Source: F0422 sp003992255 (GTDB taxonomy: Bacteria; Bacillota; Negativicutes; Veillonellales; Veillonellaceae). Taken from it: a stretch of DNA of 64,000 nucleotides. Positions within the stretch are counted from its first letter, which is position 1. Each line of letters starts with the position of its first letter. A program made the translations under genes and the position numbers. The DNA lies in assembly GCF_003992255.1 (NCBI RefSeq), contig NZ_RQVA01000006.1:1-64000 (forward strand), in the 5' to 3' direction. The notes beneath the pieces were generated by a model. The model searched no databases. It had not been told where the DNA came from and saw nothing but the letters and a program-made list of their open reading frames with translations. This document shows, piece by piece, positions 52,714 to 61,670 of this stretch.

Positions 52714-55086
52714 TTACCAATCTAAAGATTCTGTATTTTGACGACCTTTGCCTGTCAAAGCATCTAGCATAATGCGTTGTTCCAATTGTGCCACCATTTT
52801 TTTAGTGGATACCACAGCATCTGGATTTACAGAAATAGAATCGATGCCATGACGAACTAAGAACTCACAGAACTCTGGATATACACTTGGCGCTTGTCCA
52901 CAGATGGATACAGTTTTGCCATCTTTGTGTGCCGTTTCAATTAAATGTTTAATCGCACGTTTCACAGCCAAGTTTCTTTCATCATAAATATGTTGTACTG
53001 TTTCATTATCGCGATCACAACCCAATACAAGCATAGTCAAATCGTTGGAACCGATAGAGTACCCATCCACATATTGATTGAATTGATCTGCCAAGATAAT
53101 GTTCGCAGGGATTTCAGCCATCAACCATACTTTGAAGTCTGCATTACGTTGTAAGCCATGTTCCGCCATGATGCGAGTCACTTCGGCTGCTTCCTTCACA
53201 GTACGACAGAACGGAATCATAACTTGCAAGTTTTTAAAGCCAAATTCATCGCGCACTTTTTTGATGGCTTCTAATTCTAACAAGAATGCAGGTGCATAGC
53301 GTTCATCATAGTAGCGAGAAGCGCCACGGAATCCCAATAAAGCACTGGACTCTTCTGGCTCGTACTTGTCACCACCATTCAAATCACGATATTCACTAGA
53401 TTTGAAGTCGCTCAAGCGCAATACAACTTGACGAGGCGCTAAGGCTGCACATACTTTGCGCATACCTTCTGCTAAGGTATCGATAGCAAAATCACGACGT
53501 CCTGTTTCGATTAAATGCATAGGATGTTCATGGATGAAAGTAGTCCAAATGAACTCTTCACGCATTAAACCGATACCATCACAAGGTAATACACCATATT
53601 TTTCAGCCAAGTCTGGATCGCCTAAGTTCATGTAGATTTTTGTACCTGTAATAGGAGTTGGCTCAACATAGCGAGCTTCTGCAACTGGTTCTACTTTTTT
53701 CGTAGCTTCTTCTAAAATTCCATCATACACAATACCATTCGTAGCATCTACAGTAATCATTTGACCGTCGGTAATCGTTTTAGTAGCTTCTTCACTGCGA
53801 GATTTTGTACCTACAATACATGGAATCCCCAACTCACGGCTTACGATAGATGCATGACAAGTCATACCACCAGCATCGGTGACAATGGCTTTCGCTTTTT
53901 TCATGGCTGGTACCCAGTCAGGAGCAGTCATTGTAGTAACAAGGATTTCTCCTTCTTTGAAATCATCGATATCTTCTGGATTTTCGATGACATGGGCACG
54001 ACCTGCTGCTTTACCTGGGCTCGCAGGAAGACCTTTTACAATAATCTTACGTTCTGTGGTAGTCGCTTCTACTACAGCTTCTTCTTTTTCTTTCTTTTGA
54101 GAGAATACAGTTTCTGGGCGAGCTTGTAAAATCCATACTTTTCCATCGCGCTCATCAATGCCCCATTCCATATCCATGTAGCAACCATAATGTTTTTCAA
54201 TCGCTTTAGCATAGGTTGCTAGTTCGATAACTTGTGCGTCTGTAATCACTTGTGCACGAGCCTCTTCATCAGGAATTTTAATTTCTTCACAATCTCCATC
54301 AGGTTTACGTACTAATGCTACGTTTTTATCATTAATCATACGATCTGTAATTTGCATCGTCGCTTTGTCTACAGTGAAATTATCTGGTGTTACAGTACCT
54401 TGTACTACATATTCACCAAGGCCCCAAGAACCTTCAATGATGATCGATTTGTCATCGCCATTCATAATGTTCACAGAGAACATAACACCTGCTGCTTTGG
54501 AGTATACCATCATTTGGATAGCCGCAGACAAGGCTACCGTCATATGGTCAAAACCTTGTTTTACACGATAGTAGGTAGCACGGTCTGTGAAAGTAGATGC
54601 ATAGCATTCTTTAACTTTCGCAATGATCATATCTGCGCCACGAACATTTAAGTATGTATCTTGTTGACCCGCAAAGCTAGCATCTGGCAAATCTTCTGCC
54701 GTAGCACTAGAACGAACTGCTACAAATGGGTTTTCTTCCCCAACCTTTTGAGCTAACTCTTCATAGCCCTTGCGAATCGCCTCAGCTAATGGAGCTGGCA
54801 TTTCTTCATCCATAATCATTTGACGGACTTCTGCAGTGACTTTACGTAACAACGCAGAGTTCTCTACATCATGCAATTCTTCCAATTTAGCTTTAATACG
54901 TTCCACCAAACCAGTTTCTTCCATGAAATAACGATATCCATGGGCTGTCGTAGCATAGCCATAAGGAACAGGAACATTCGTAGAAGAAGTCATTTCTCCT
55001 AAAGAAGAAGACTTACCACCAACAATATCCACATCCTCACGATGCAATTCATCAAACCAAAGAACATATGCAGTATCACGACTCAT
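52714..55086 (-). CDS. ppsA: Phosphoenolpyruvate synthase
   Basis: 790 aa, right for PpsA and shorter than PPDK. N-terminal ATP-grasp domain (VDIVGGKSSSLGEM, FVAVRSSATAEDLPDASFAGQQ), phosphohistidine domain with the catalytic His in DAGGMTCHASIVSRELGIPC (about residues 410-430), and the C-terminal PEP-binding barrel (FGFKNLQVMIPFCRTV, YSIGSNDLTML). Converts pyruvate and ATP to PEP, AMP and phosphate, the first step of gluconeogenesis from lactate. The Thr before His is the expected target of PpsR. Confidence 0.96.
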   Translation of the reverse strand: MSRDTAYVLWFDELHREDVDIVGGKSSSLGEMTSSTNVPVPYGYATTAHGYRYFMEETGLVERIKAKLEELHDVENSALLRKVTAEVRQMIMDEEMPAPLAEAIRKGYEELAQKVGEENPFVAVRSSATAEDLPDASFAGQQDTYLNVRGADMIIAKVKECYASTFTDRATYYRVKQGFDHMTVALSAAIQMMVYSKAAGVMFSVNIMNGDDKSIIIEGSWGLGEYVVQGTVTPDNFTVDKATMQITDRMINDKNVALVRKPDGDCEEIKIPDEEARAQVITDAQVIELATYAKAIEKHYGCYMDMEWGIDERDGKVWILQARPETVFSQKKEKEEAVVEATTTERKIIVKGLPASPGKAAGRAHVIENPEDIDDFKEGEILVTTMTAPDWVPAMKKAKAIVTDAGGMTCHASIVSRELGIPCIVGTKSRSEEATKTITDGQMITVDATNGIVYDGILEEATKKVEPVAEARYVEPTPITGTKIYMNLGDPDLAEKYGVLPCDGIGLMREEFIWTTFIHEHPMHLIETGRRDFAIDTLAEGMRKVCAALAPRQVVLRLSDFKSSEYRDLNGGDKYEPEESSALLGFRGASRYYDERYAPAFLLELEAIKKVRDEFGFKNLQVMIPFCRTVKEAAEVTRIMAEHGLQRNADFKVWLMAEIPANIILADQFNQYVDGYSIGSNDLTMLVLGCDRDNETVQHIYDERNLAVKRAIKHLIETAHKDGKTVSICGQAPSVYPEFCEFLVRHGIDSISVNPDAVVSTKKMVAQLEQRIMLDALTGKGRQNTESLDW

Positions 55087-55127
55087 GATTCATCCTCCAT
55101 TAGAAATAGTATTCATAATTTAATTAT

Positions 55128-55156
55128 ATAGTACAACACATATAATAAATAGTCAA
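55128..55156 (-). promoter_or_regulatory. Promoter of ppsA
   Basis: Minus strand TTGACT, 17-nt spacer, TACTAT. Transcription would start about 40 nt before the ATG, just upstream of GGAGGATG. Confidence 0.7.
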
Positions 55157-55312
55157 GCATTATTAAGAATGTAAGTAAAAGTGATTCAGAAAAATAATCG
55201 TCATATGCCCCAATTTATTAATAAAAAACTCCAGATAATAGCATAAGTTAAGGTAGAATATACATTCAATCATCTTATAACCGATATACCATAATTAGTA
55301 TAGTACAAATAA
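55157..55312. other. A+T-rich spacer between ppsA and the ncRNA terminator
   Basis: No gene supported; a few TTAATA-like words but no strong structure. Confidence 0.4.
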
Positions 55313-55334
55313 AAAAGCACCCTATACGGGTGCT
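55313..55334 (-). terminator. Terminator of the structured RNA gene
   Basis: Minus strand AGCACCC, GTATA loop, GGGTGCT, then TTTTTTA: a compact, near-perfect intrinsic terminator 8 nt after the closing stem of the RNA. Confidence 0.92.
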
Positions 55335-55341
55335 ATGAATA

Positions 55342-55531
55342 GATTGACTAAGTGGGAGTCGAACCACACGCTTCGGACGTTTTACCTGCTATACAGCGCC
55401 CTAGGTCTTAACTTTAAGGACTGTTTTTCAAGCCATCACCAATATTTCTATTAGCGGCCTAAGGAAACCCCTCTAGTTCAGTTTTTCTTGTAAAGGCCCG
55501 CGTTCTGCTGCCATTAAACTACTAGTCAATC
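55342..55531 (-). ncRNA. Stand-alone structured RNA with tRNA-like closing stem and T-arm
   Basis: About 190 nt, with its own promoter (55543-55571) and terminator. The first bases GATTGACTA pair with the last TAGTCAATC. The 5' side continues with AGTTTAATGGCAGCAG, which resembles a tRNA D-arm, and the 3' side has GTGTGGTTCGACTCCCAC, a T-arm-like hairpin with a TTCGA loop and one bulged U. Between them lie a GC-rich stem (GCGGGCC with GGCCGC, 55495-55501 and 55454-55459) and several A-rich loops. No start codon with ribosome site and no reading frame of note. Not a tRNA (no anticodon arm, no CCA), not tmRNA (too short). The raiA RNA of Firmicutes is about this size and could be related, but I cannot check its consensus. 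Confidence 0.75.
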
Positions 55532-55542
55532 TATTTGAATCT

Positions 55543-55571
55543 ATTATTCCATCTTTTTAATACTTTTGCAA
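55543..55571 (-). promoter_or_regulatory. Promoter of the structured RNA gene
   Basis: Minus strand TTGCAA, 17-nt spacer, AATAAT; the start of transcription would fall about 5-8 nt before the closing stem. Confidence 0.7.
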
Positions 55572-55639
55572 CTATTTGTCATGTGATTGTATTAATCTTA
55601 TAGCTATGCTCAACCGATTAAATCAGTCTAACCCAAGCA

Positions 55640-55780
55640 GAGGAACGCAGTTAGACGTAGTAGCCTTGTGGCGGTCCTTTACTGACTATTTCATACGAAC
55701 ACAAGAAGAGCACCACATGTTCCTGAACAAACCTACCGTAGGATCAGTTTGAGAAGGAATATGTGGTGCTCTTCCCTTTA
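55640..55780 (-). repeat. 3'-UTR structured repeat, copy D, behind tyrS
   Basis: Same 140-nt family as copies A-C at 43.2-43.6 kb, 12 kb away. Its hairpin (55707-55772) keeps the stem while changing both partners of one base pair: AGAGCACCACAT with ATGTGGTGCTCT instead of AGAGCACGACAT with ATGTCGTGCTCT. It lies just past the tyrS stop codon. Confidence 0.9.
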
Positions 55781-55815
55781 CACTATTTAGTTAAAACTGC
55801 CACAGGCTACATAGA

Positions 55816-57024
55816 CTAACAAGAGACGATTTTGATGAATTTCCGCTTTCCAACTTGCAACACCATACCGTCTTTCAACACGATATGCTCTTCATTGCAT
55901 TTTTCGCCATCAATTTTGAATGCTCCAGCTTTAATGGATCGTCTAGCTTCTCCATTACTTGCTGTTAATCCTGCATCAGATAATAATTGTGGAACGAAAA
56001 CAGGTTCTTCTGTAATAGCTACTTTATATTCAGGAATGTCTGTTGGCATCGCATGTTTTTGGAACACACGAACAAACTCTTCTTGACCAAAGTTAGCTGC
56101 TTCTTCACCGTGGTACAAACGAACGATAGTATGAGCCAATTTCATTTTCACATCTCTTGGATGCGCTGTACAAGATTCTAGGTCCTTAGCCAATTGTTCT
56201 TGCTCTTCAATAGACATATCTGTGACAAGCATAAAATAACGCATCATCAGCTCATCTGGAATCGACATAGCTTTACCATACATCTCAGCCGGAGCCTCAC
56301 TAATACCGATGTAGTTACCAAGGGATTTACTCATTTTTTGAACCCCATCAAGGCCCTCTAAGATCGGCATCGTAATGATCGTTTGCTCTGGCATTCCCTC
56401 TTCACCTTGTAAATGACGGCCCATTAACAAGTTGAAAGTTTGGTCAGTACCGCCAAATTCTACATCAGCTTTCAAAGCGATAGAATCGTAACCTTGCATC
56501 AATGGATACATGAACTCATGAATGCTAATTGGTCGACCTTCTGTATATCGTTTATGAAAGTCATCTCGTTCTAACATACGAGCTACGGTGTATTTAGAAG
56601 CGAGTTTCAATACATCTGCGAAGTCTAATTTACTCAACCATTCGCTATTGAAACGAACTTCTGTTTTTTCAGGATCTAAGACTTTAAAGATTTGCTCTTG
56701 ATATGTTTTCGCATTGGTAATGACTTGTTCTTCTGTCAATGGAGGACGTGTCACACTTTTACCAGTAGGGTCACCGATACGAGCTGTAAAGTCACCGATT
56801 AAGATAATGACTTTATGTCCAAAATCTTGAAATAATTTCAACTTACGCAATACTACCGTATGTCCTAAGTGAATATCTGGTGCCGTTGGGTCCAAGCCTA
56901 ATTTAATAATCAACGGCGTATTAGTTGCCACGGATTTTTCTAATTTCTTTTTAAATTCATCTTCTGGTAAAAGATCAGCCACCCCATGGGAAATGAGGCG
57001 AAACTGTTCTGCTGCACTAATCAT
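55816..57024 (-). CDS. tyrS: Tyrosine--tRNA ligase
   Basis: 402 aa. Class I synthetase: HIGH motif as HLGH in GLDPTAPDIHLGHTVVL (about residues 42-58), KMSKS as GVQKMSKSLGNYIG (about 230), and a C-terminal S4 RNA-binding domain (ARRSIKAGAFKIDGEKC). Length and the HLGH form suit the TyrZ/second bacterial TyrRS type. No T-box is seen. 9 nt separate it from the PBP gene upstream, so a common transcript is likely, ending in the repeat D region. Confidence 0.96.
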   Translation of the reverse strand: MISAAEQFRLISHGVADLLPEDEFKKKLEKSVATNTPLIIKLGLDPTAPDIHLGHTVVLRKLKLFQDFGHKVIILIGDFTARIGDPTGKSVTRPPLTEEQVITNAKTYQEQIFKVLDPEKTEVRFNSEWLSKLDFADVLKLASKYTVARMLERDDFHKRYTEGRPISIHEFMYPLMQGYDSIALKADVEFGGTDQTFNLLMGRHLQGEEGMPEQTIITMPILEGLDGVQKMSKSLGNYIGISEAPAEMYGKAMSIPDELMMRYFMLVTDMSIEEQEQLAKDLESCTAHPRDVKMKLAHTIVRLYHGEEAANFGQEEFVRVFQKHAMPTDIPEYKVAITEEPVFVPQLLSDAGLTASNGEARRSIKAGAFKIDGEKCNEEHIVLKDGMVLQVGKRKFIKIVSC

Positions 57025-57033
57025 ACATATCTC

Positions 57034-59139
57034 CTATTCTGAACCTTTCGAGGATTTAGGAACTGTAGCCGGCTCTTTCGTAGGGCCTGCTTGTTTTTTA
57101 GATCCTCCATCATCTGATGGTGATGGACTATCATCATTACTTACCTCGTCTTGTTTATCCTTATCTTTGTCTTTATCATCTTTTTTATCTTTATCGTCTT
57201 TTTTGTCTTTAGCTGGGTTTACATTACCTGCATAAGCTTCTTGTCCAACACCATCTGGAACAGGGAAGTTAGATGCTGGCGTATTCGCTAAGACAGATTG
57301 CATATACTCACGCCAGATAATCGCAGGGGTTTGACCACCTGTAATACCTCGTAAGTTCTCAGCCCCACTATCATCACCAATCCATACGACAGTGACTAAC
57401 TCAGGAGTGTATCCAGCGAACCAAGCGTCTTTTTCATCATCAGTTGTTCCCGTTTTACCGGCTGCTGGTCGACCAAAGTACGCTTTAGTACCTGTACCTT
57501 GCTTAACAACAGATTCCAACATATTCGTCATCATATATGCATACTTAGCATCTACAACACGAGTTTCTTCTGGAGACCCTTCTTCTACGATGGCGCCATT
57601 ACGGTCGATGATTTTTGTAATGGATACAGGTTTAACTTTCACACCATTATTTGCAAAAACACCATAAGCAACAGCTAAATCAATTGGTTTAACTCCATGT
57701 GTCATACCACCTAATGCAACCGCTAAATTATCTCGATCGCCTTCCTGGATAGTAGAAATACCCATTTGTTCTGCTAAACTTAAGACTTTTTTCATGCCAA
57801 CCTTGTTAGCAGCCATAACTGCAATCACGTTATTAGAATGTACCACTGCACTACGCATAGTCATAGCACCTGAGTGATTTCTAGAATAGTTCTGCGGTGT
57901 CCATCCATAGAATTGAGTAGGTTTATCTACATATACAGTACCTGGATTATCCCCTTCCTCTAAGGCCGCTAAATAGACGATTGGTTTAAAGGAAGATCCT
58001 GGTTGACGAACAGCCATAGTGGCACGGTTAAAGGAGTCACCTCCACGACCACCTACCATCGCTATAATATGTCCATTATGAGGATTGATCGAGATCAACG
58101 CACCTTGAGGCTGATGTAATCCATTTTCATCAGTATAGTAATCAGGCAAGTTTTGCATAGCTTTCTCTGCAGCACTTTGTGCCTTTCTATCGATCGTCGT
58201 ATAGATTTTCATACCTTCTTTGTAGATGGCATCAGCTCCATATCGTTCAGATACTTCATTGATCACATAATCGATGAAATACCCTAAACCACCATGTTCA
58301 GATGTAGTTTCTGGTTTTTCTGCCAACTGTAAATCTGCTTGTTTTGCTTCTTCGGCTTGTGCAGGAGATAAGTAATCATATTTTACCATCTGTCCCAACA
58401 CAACAGCCTGTCTATCTTTAGCTGCTTGTAAATTGGTAAATGGGGAGTAATAGTTTGGACTTTGTGGTAATCCTGCTAATACCGCCATTTGTGCTAATGA
58501 AAGATCCTGTACATCTTTACCAAAGTATACATGCGATGCAGTTTGTACACCATATGCACCTTGACCAAAATAAATTTGGTTCATATACATTTCTAAAATT
58601 TCTTGCTTCGTATATTTTTGTTCAATCCGCAATGCTAACAGTGCTTCCATCACTTTACGTTTGAATGTACGATCTTGCGTTAAGAAAGCATTACGAGCTA
58701 ACTGTTGCGTGATAGTAGAACCGCCTTCAGCTACACCATCGTGAGCAAGATTTACCCACAAAGCACGCATGATACCAATTGGGTCAATACCATGGTGACT
58801 ATAAAAACGATTATCCTCTGTCGCAATAAATGCATTTTGAAGGTTCTTTGGCATATCTGCCAATTTCACTGGCAATCGATTTTCCGTGGAATGAACCGTC
58901 GTAATTAACTCCCCATCAGCATCATAAATTTGAGATGAAGCTGCTGGTTTTACATTACTCACATCTGGCAACGAAGACATAGTGGCTCCTAAAAAGCCAC
59001 AACCTGCGCCTGCCACAATTAATATAAACAAGATAAAGAACATCCAAAAGGATCGTTTCCATGATGATTTTTTCTTTACCGGTTTCTTTTTCACAATCCG
59101 TCTCCGAGGAGGAACAGACGTTGATGAACTAGGACTCAT
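57034..59139 (-). CDS. Class A penicillin-binding protein (PBP1A-like)
   Basis: 701 aa. Cytoplasmic basic N-terminus, one membrane anchor (about 30-55), GT51 glycosyltransferase domain (ATEDNRFYSHHGIDPIGIMR, then GGSTITQQLARN and RKVMEALLALRIEQKYTK) and transpeptidase with SSFKP (active Ser), SNN (HSNN) and KTG (AGKTGTTDDEKDAW). Builds and cross-links peptidoglycan from the inner membrane. The C-terminal 80 residues are a low-complexity Lys/Asp tail followed by Ser/Pro, similar to the tail of the GH18 protein at 7930. Confidence 0.95.
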   Translation of the reverse strand: MSPSSSTSVPPRRRIVKKKPVKKKSSWKRSFWMFFILFILIVAGAGCGFLGATMSSLPDVSNVKPAASSQIYDADGELITTVHSTENRLPVKLADMPKNLQNAFIATEDNRFYSHHGIDPIGIMRALWVNLAHDGVAEGGSTITQQLARNAFLTQDRTFKRKVMEALLALRIEQKYTKQEILEMYMNQIYFGQGAYGVQTASHVYFGKDVQDLSLAQMAVLAGLPQSPNYYSPFTNLQAAKDRQAVVLGQMVKYDYLSPAQAEEAKQADLQLAEKPETTSEHGGLGYFIDYVINEVSERYGADAIYKEGMKIYTTIDRKAQSAAEKAMQNLPDYYTDENGLHQPQGALISINPHNGHIIAMVGGRGGDSFNRATMAVRQPGSSFKPIVYLAALEEGDNPGTVYVDKPTQFYGWTPQNYSRNHSGAMTMRSAVVHSNNVIAVMAANKVGMKKVLSLAEQMGISTIQEGDRDNLAVALGGMTHGVKPIDLAVAYGVFANNGVKVKPVSITKIIDRNGAIVEEGSPEETRVVDAKYAYMMTNMLESVVKQGTGTKAYFGRPAAGKTGTTDDEKDAWFAGYTPELVTVVWIGDDSGAENLRGITGGQTPAIIWREYMQSVLANTPASNFPVPDGVGQEAYAGNVNPAKDKKDDKDKKDDKDKDKDKQDEVSNDDSPSPSDDGGSKKQAGPTKEPATVPKSSKGSE

Positions 59140-59291
59140 ATGTCACCTCTCTAAAGCTCATTATTTCCTATAGAACTCCCTTAATTATACTCTATTTGCA
59201 TATTTTTGTACAAATCGAATTATATCCCTAGCATATCACTACAACTTAGAAAAATATGAACGTCATCAAAACAAACCTAACATAAGATTCG

Positions 59292-61670
59292 TTATTTCAA
59301 CAGTACTGTAGTCGCACCTGCACCACCTTCATCTAAGCTTGCCACATCGTAATCACCAATGCCAGGCAAAGTCCTTAAATATTCATGTACTCCAGCACGT
59401 AAGGCACCAGTTCCTTTACCATGTATAATACGAACAGAGTTCAACCCTGCCAAAATAGCTTGATCAATAAATCGACCTACTTCTACAACAGCTTCATCTA
59501 CCGTTTTACCAATGATGTTTAATTCCGTTGACGCCTGTTGTTGGCGAACTACAGCCAACCCTGACCGTTTCCGTTGACGATTGGACATAGGTGCAGGATT
59601 TTCTTTACGCAATAAAGCACTAGCTTCCTCACGAGTGGCTGCTAATAGATCCTTTTCTTTCACAGTCACCGTTAGTCCATTCATATCCACTTGAATCCGT
59701 TTCCCTTGGATAGCCAATATAGTTCCTAACGATTGTAGGTTATCTAGGAACACTACATCGCCCACTTTTACCTTAGTCACATCTAATTGATCTCGTTTTT
59801 CTATCACACCTGTAGGAACAGCTACATTGGATACGCCTTTTCTAGCTTTAGAAATAGCATCTTGACGCTTTTGTTTATCCGTTTCATTAAAGGAACCTTT
59901 TAACTCTTTAATGATTTGTTCACTTTCAATACGAATTGAACGCTTCATATTTTGCGCTTCTTCACGTGCTTTTTCTAAGATAACTTTTTTCTTATCTTGT
60001 AATGCTTTTTTATCTCGCATCACTTGGGTACGCATACGGCGAACTTCTTCTTGTTCTTTTTTCAAAGCTCGTTCTCGTTCTTGCATTTTACGTAGCTCTT
60101 GGTTTAACTCACGGAGCATATCTTCCATAGCACTGCGTCCATTCAGCTCCCACTGTTTGCGAGCTAAGTCTACTACCTCTTGGGGTAAACCTAAGCGTGC
60201 TGCAATGCTAAGAGCATGAGAACTACCTGCTACGCCAATATGTAAACGATATGTTGGACGCAAAGTTCTTTCATCAAACTCTACATGACCATTTTCGACA
60301 CCTTCCGTTTGGTATGCATAGGTTTTCAGCTCATTATAGTGAGTGCTGACCATCATTAATGCGCCCTTTTTACGGAAATATTCAATGATTGCAATCCCTA
60401 AGGCACTTCCTTCTTCTGGATCCGTACCAGAACCTAATTCATCTAGTAACACTAAATCATTTGGTCCTACCTTTTTCAGTATCCGAATTACCTGCGACAT
60501 ATGGGCAGAGAAGGTACTCAAGCTAGCTTCAATACTTTGTTCATCCCCAATATCTGCATAAATATGGTGAAAGATTGGTAACGTAGACCCACTGTCCGCT
60601 GGAATACATAATCCACTCTGGTTCATCAATGCCAACAACCCCAAAGTCTTTAAGGATACCGTTTTACCCCCAGTGTTGGAACCGGTAATTAGTAAAATAC
60701 GATACTTCGTCCCCAAAGTGATGGTAGTAGGCACTACCACATTAGGAGCCAACATAGGATGGCGAGCTTGTAGTAGGTTTACTTCTCGACCTTGACTGAT
60801 CGTAGCACGAACAGCTTTCATCCGTATAGCCAACTCCGCCTTACCATAGACAAATTCTACGTGAGATACACGTTTACATGCATCCAGTAATGTATCTGCA
60901 TGAGCTCGTACCAGTTCCGTTAGTTCTTTGTAAATACGAAGCACTTCTTGTTCCTCTGCCAAGATAGCCTCTTGCAATTCATTATTTAAATCCACCAAAC
61001 GCATCGGCTCAATATACAAAGTAGCTCCTGTGGCAGAACGATCATGAATCAACCCTGGAAAAGCTCCTCGATATTCCTGTTTTACAGGAATGACGTAGCG
61101 ATTATTACGCATAGTCACGATAGCTTCTTGAAAATATTTTTGATTATCCTTGTCCTGTAATATTCGTTGAAGGTCATTTTTAATAGCGTTCTTTGTACGA
61201 CTCATAGTCATGCGCAACTGTTGTAATTTTGGTGTAGCACTATCCAATAAAACACCATAGGCATCAAAAGTCCGTTCAAAGCGTTTTGTCAGCTTATCAT
61301 GATTTGCTAAATCCTGTACCCACAAAGATAGCAATGGATAGAGCAAATATTTTTCTTTAAAAAATCGATGCATCCGATTATATGCCAAGATAGTAGTATG
61401 CAAGTCCCAAAGTTCTTCACGAGTCAAAATGATTTCTTTACGACTTTTTGAACAGGTAGTACGAATATCTTTCGTGCCACTGATAGGTTGCTCCACTTCT
61501 TGCTCTAAAGAGCGCATAGCTTCCACAGTTTCATCTAGAGCATCTTCAATTTTTTGACGGTTGTGCATAGGTTGTAAATTTAGTGCATATTCTTTAGCAA
61601 TGGCAGATGAACACACATCAGCTAGCTTTTGTCGTATATGTTGAAAGTCTAAGACTTGTTCACTATTCAT
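59292..61670 (-). CDS. mutS2: MutS2 with C-terminal Smr domain
   Basis: 792 aa. MutS-type core without the mismatch-recognition domain, Walker A ITGSNTGGKTVSLKTLG (about residues 330-346), Walker B LVLLDELGSGTDPEEG, long coiled-coil (about 510-610, Glu/Arg/Lys-rich) and a Smr domain (LNIIGKTVDEAVVEV, RIIHGKGTGALRAG). The usual DLRG of Smr is NIIG here. Family members limit recombination or rescue collided ribosomes. Overlaps the upstream U32 gene by one nt (TAATG). Confidence 0.94.
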   Translation of the reverse strand: MNSEQVLDFQHIRQKLADVCSSAIAKEYALNLQPMHNRQKIEDALDETVEAMRSLEQEVEQPISGTKDIRTTCSKSRKEIILTREELWDLHTTILAYNRMHRFFKEKYLLYPLLSLWVQDLANHDKLTKRFERTFDAYGVLLDSATPKLQQLRMTMSRTKNAIKNDLQRILQDKDNQKYFQEAIVTMRNNRYVIPVKQEYRGAFPGLIHDRSATGATLYIEPMRLVDLNNELQEAILAEEQEVLRIYKELTELVRAHADTLLDACKRVSHVEFVYGKAELAIRMKAVRATISQGREVNLLQARHPMLAPNVVVPTTITLGTKYRILLITGSNTGGKTVSLKTLGLLALMNQSGLCIPADSGSTLPIFHHIYADIGDEQSIEASLSTFSAHMSQVIRILKKVGPNDLVLLDELGSGTDPEEGSALGIAIIEYFRKKGALMMVSTHYNELKTYAYQTEGVENGHVEFDERTLRPTYRLHIGVAGSSHALSIAARLGLPQEVVDLARKQWELNGRSAMEDMLRELNQELRKMQERERALKKEQEEVRRMRTQVMRDKKALQDKKKVILEKAREEAQNMKRSIRIESEQIIKELKGSFNETDKQKRQDAISKARKGVSNVAVPTGVIEKRDQLDVTKVKVGDVVFLDNLQSLGTILAIQGKRIQVDMNGLTVTVKEKDLLAATREEASALLRKENPAPMSNRQRKRSGLAVVRQQQASTELNIIGKTVDEAVVEVGRFIDQAILAGLNSVRIIHGKGTGALRAGVHEYLRTLPGIGDYDVASLDEGGAGATTVLLK

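Noticed and set aside
55342..55531. tRNA gene interrupted by a group I intron
   Set aside because: No anticodon stem can be formed and the group I core words (such as GACUA with its partner) are not seen.
55342..55531. tmRNA (ssrA)
   Set aside because: Too short, no tag reading frame ending in Ala-Ala, and no encoded CCA or G-U acceptor pattern.
59241..59291. Possible fifth copy of the 3'-UTR repeat downstream of mutS2
   Set aside because: Only a short AACAAACCTAA-like stretch resembles it; no long hairpin can be formed.
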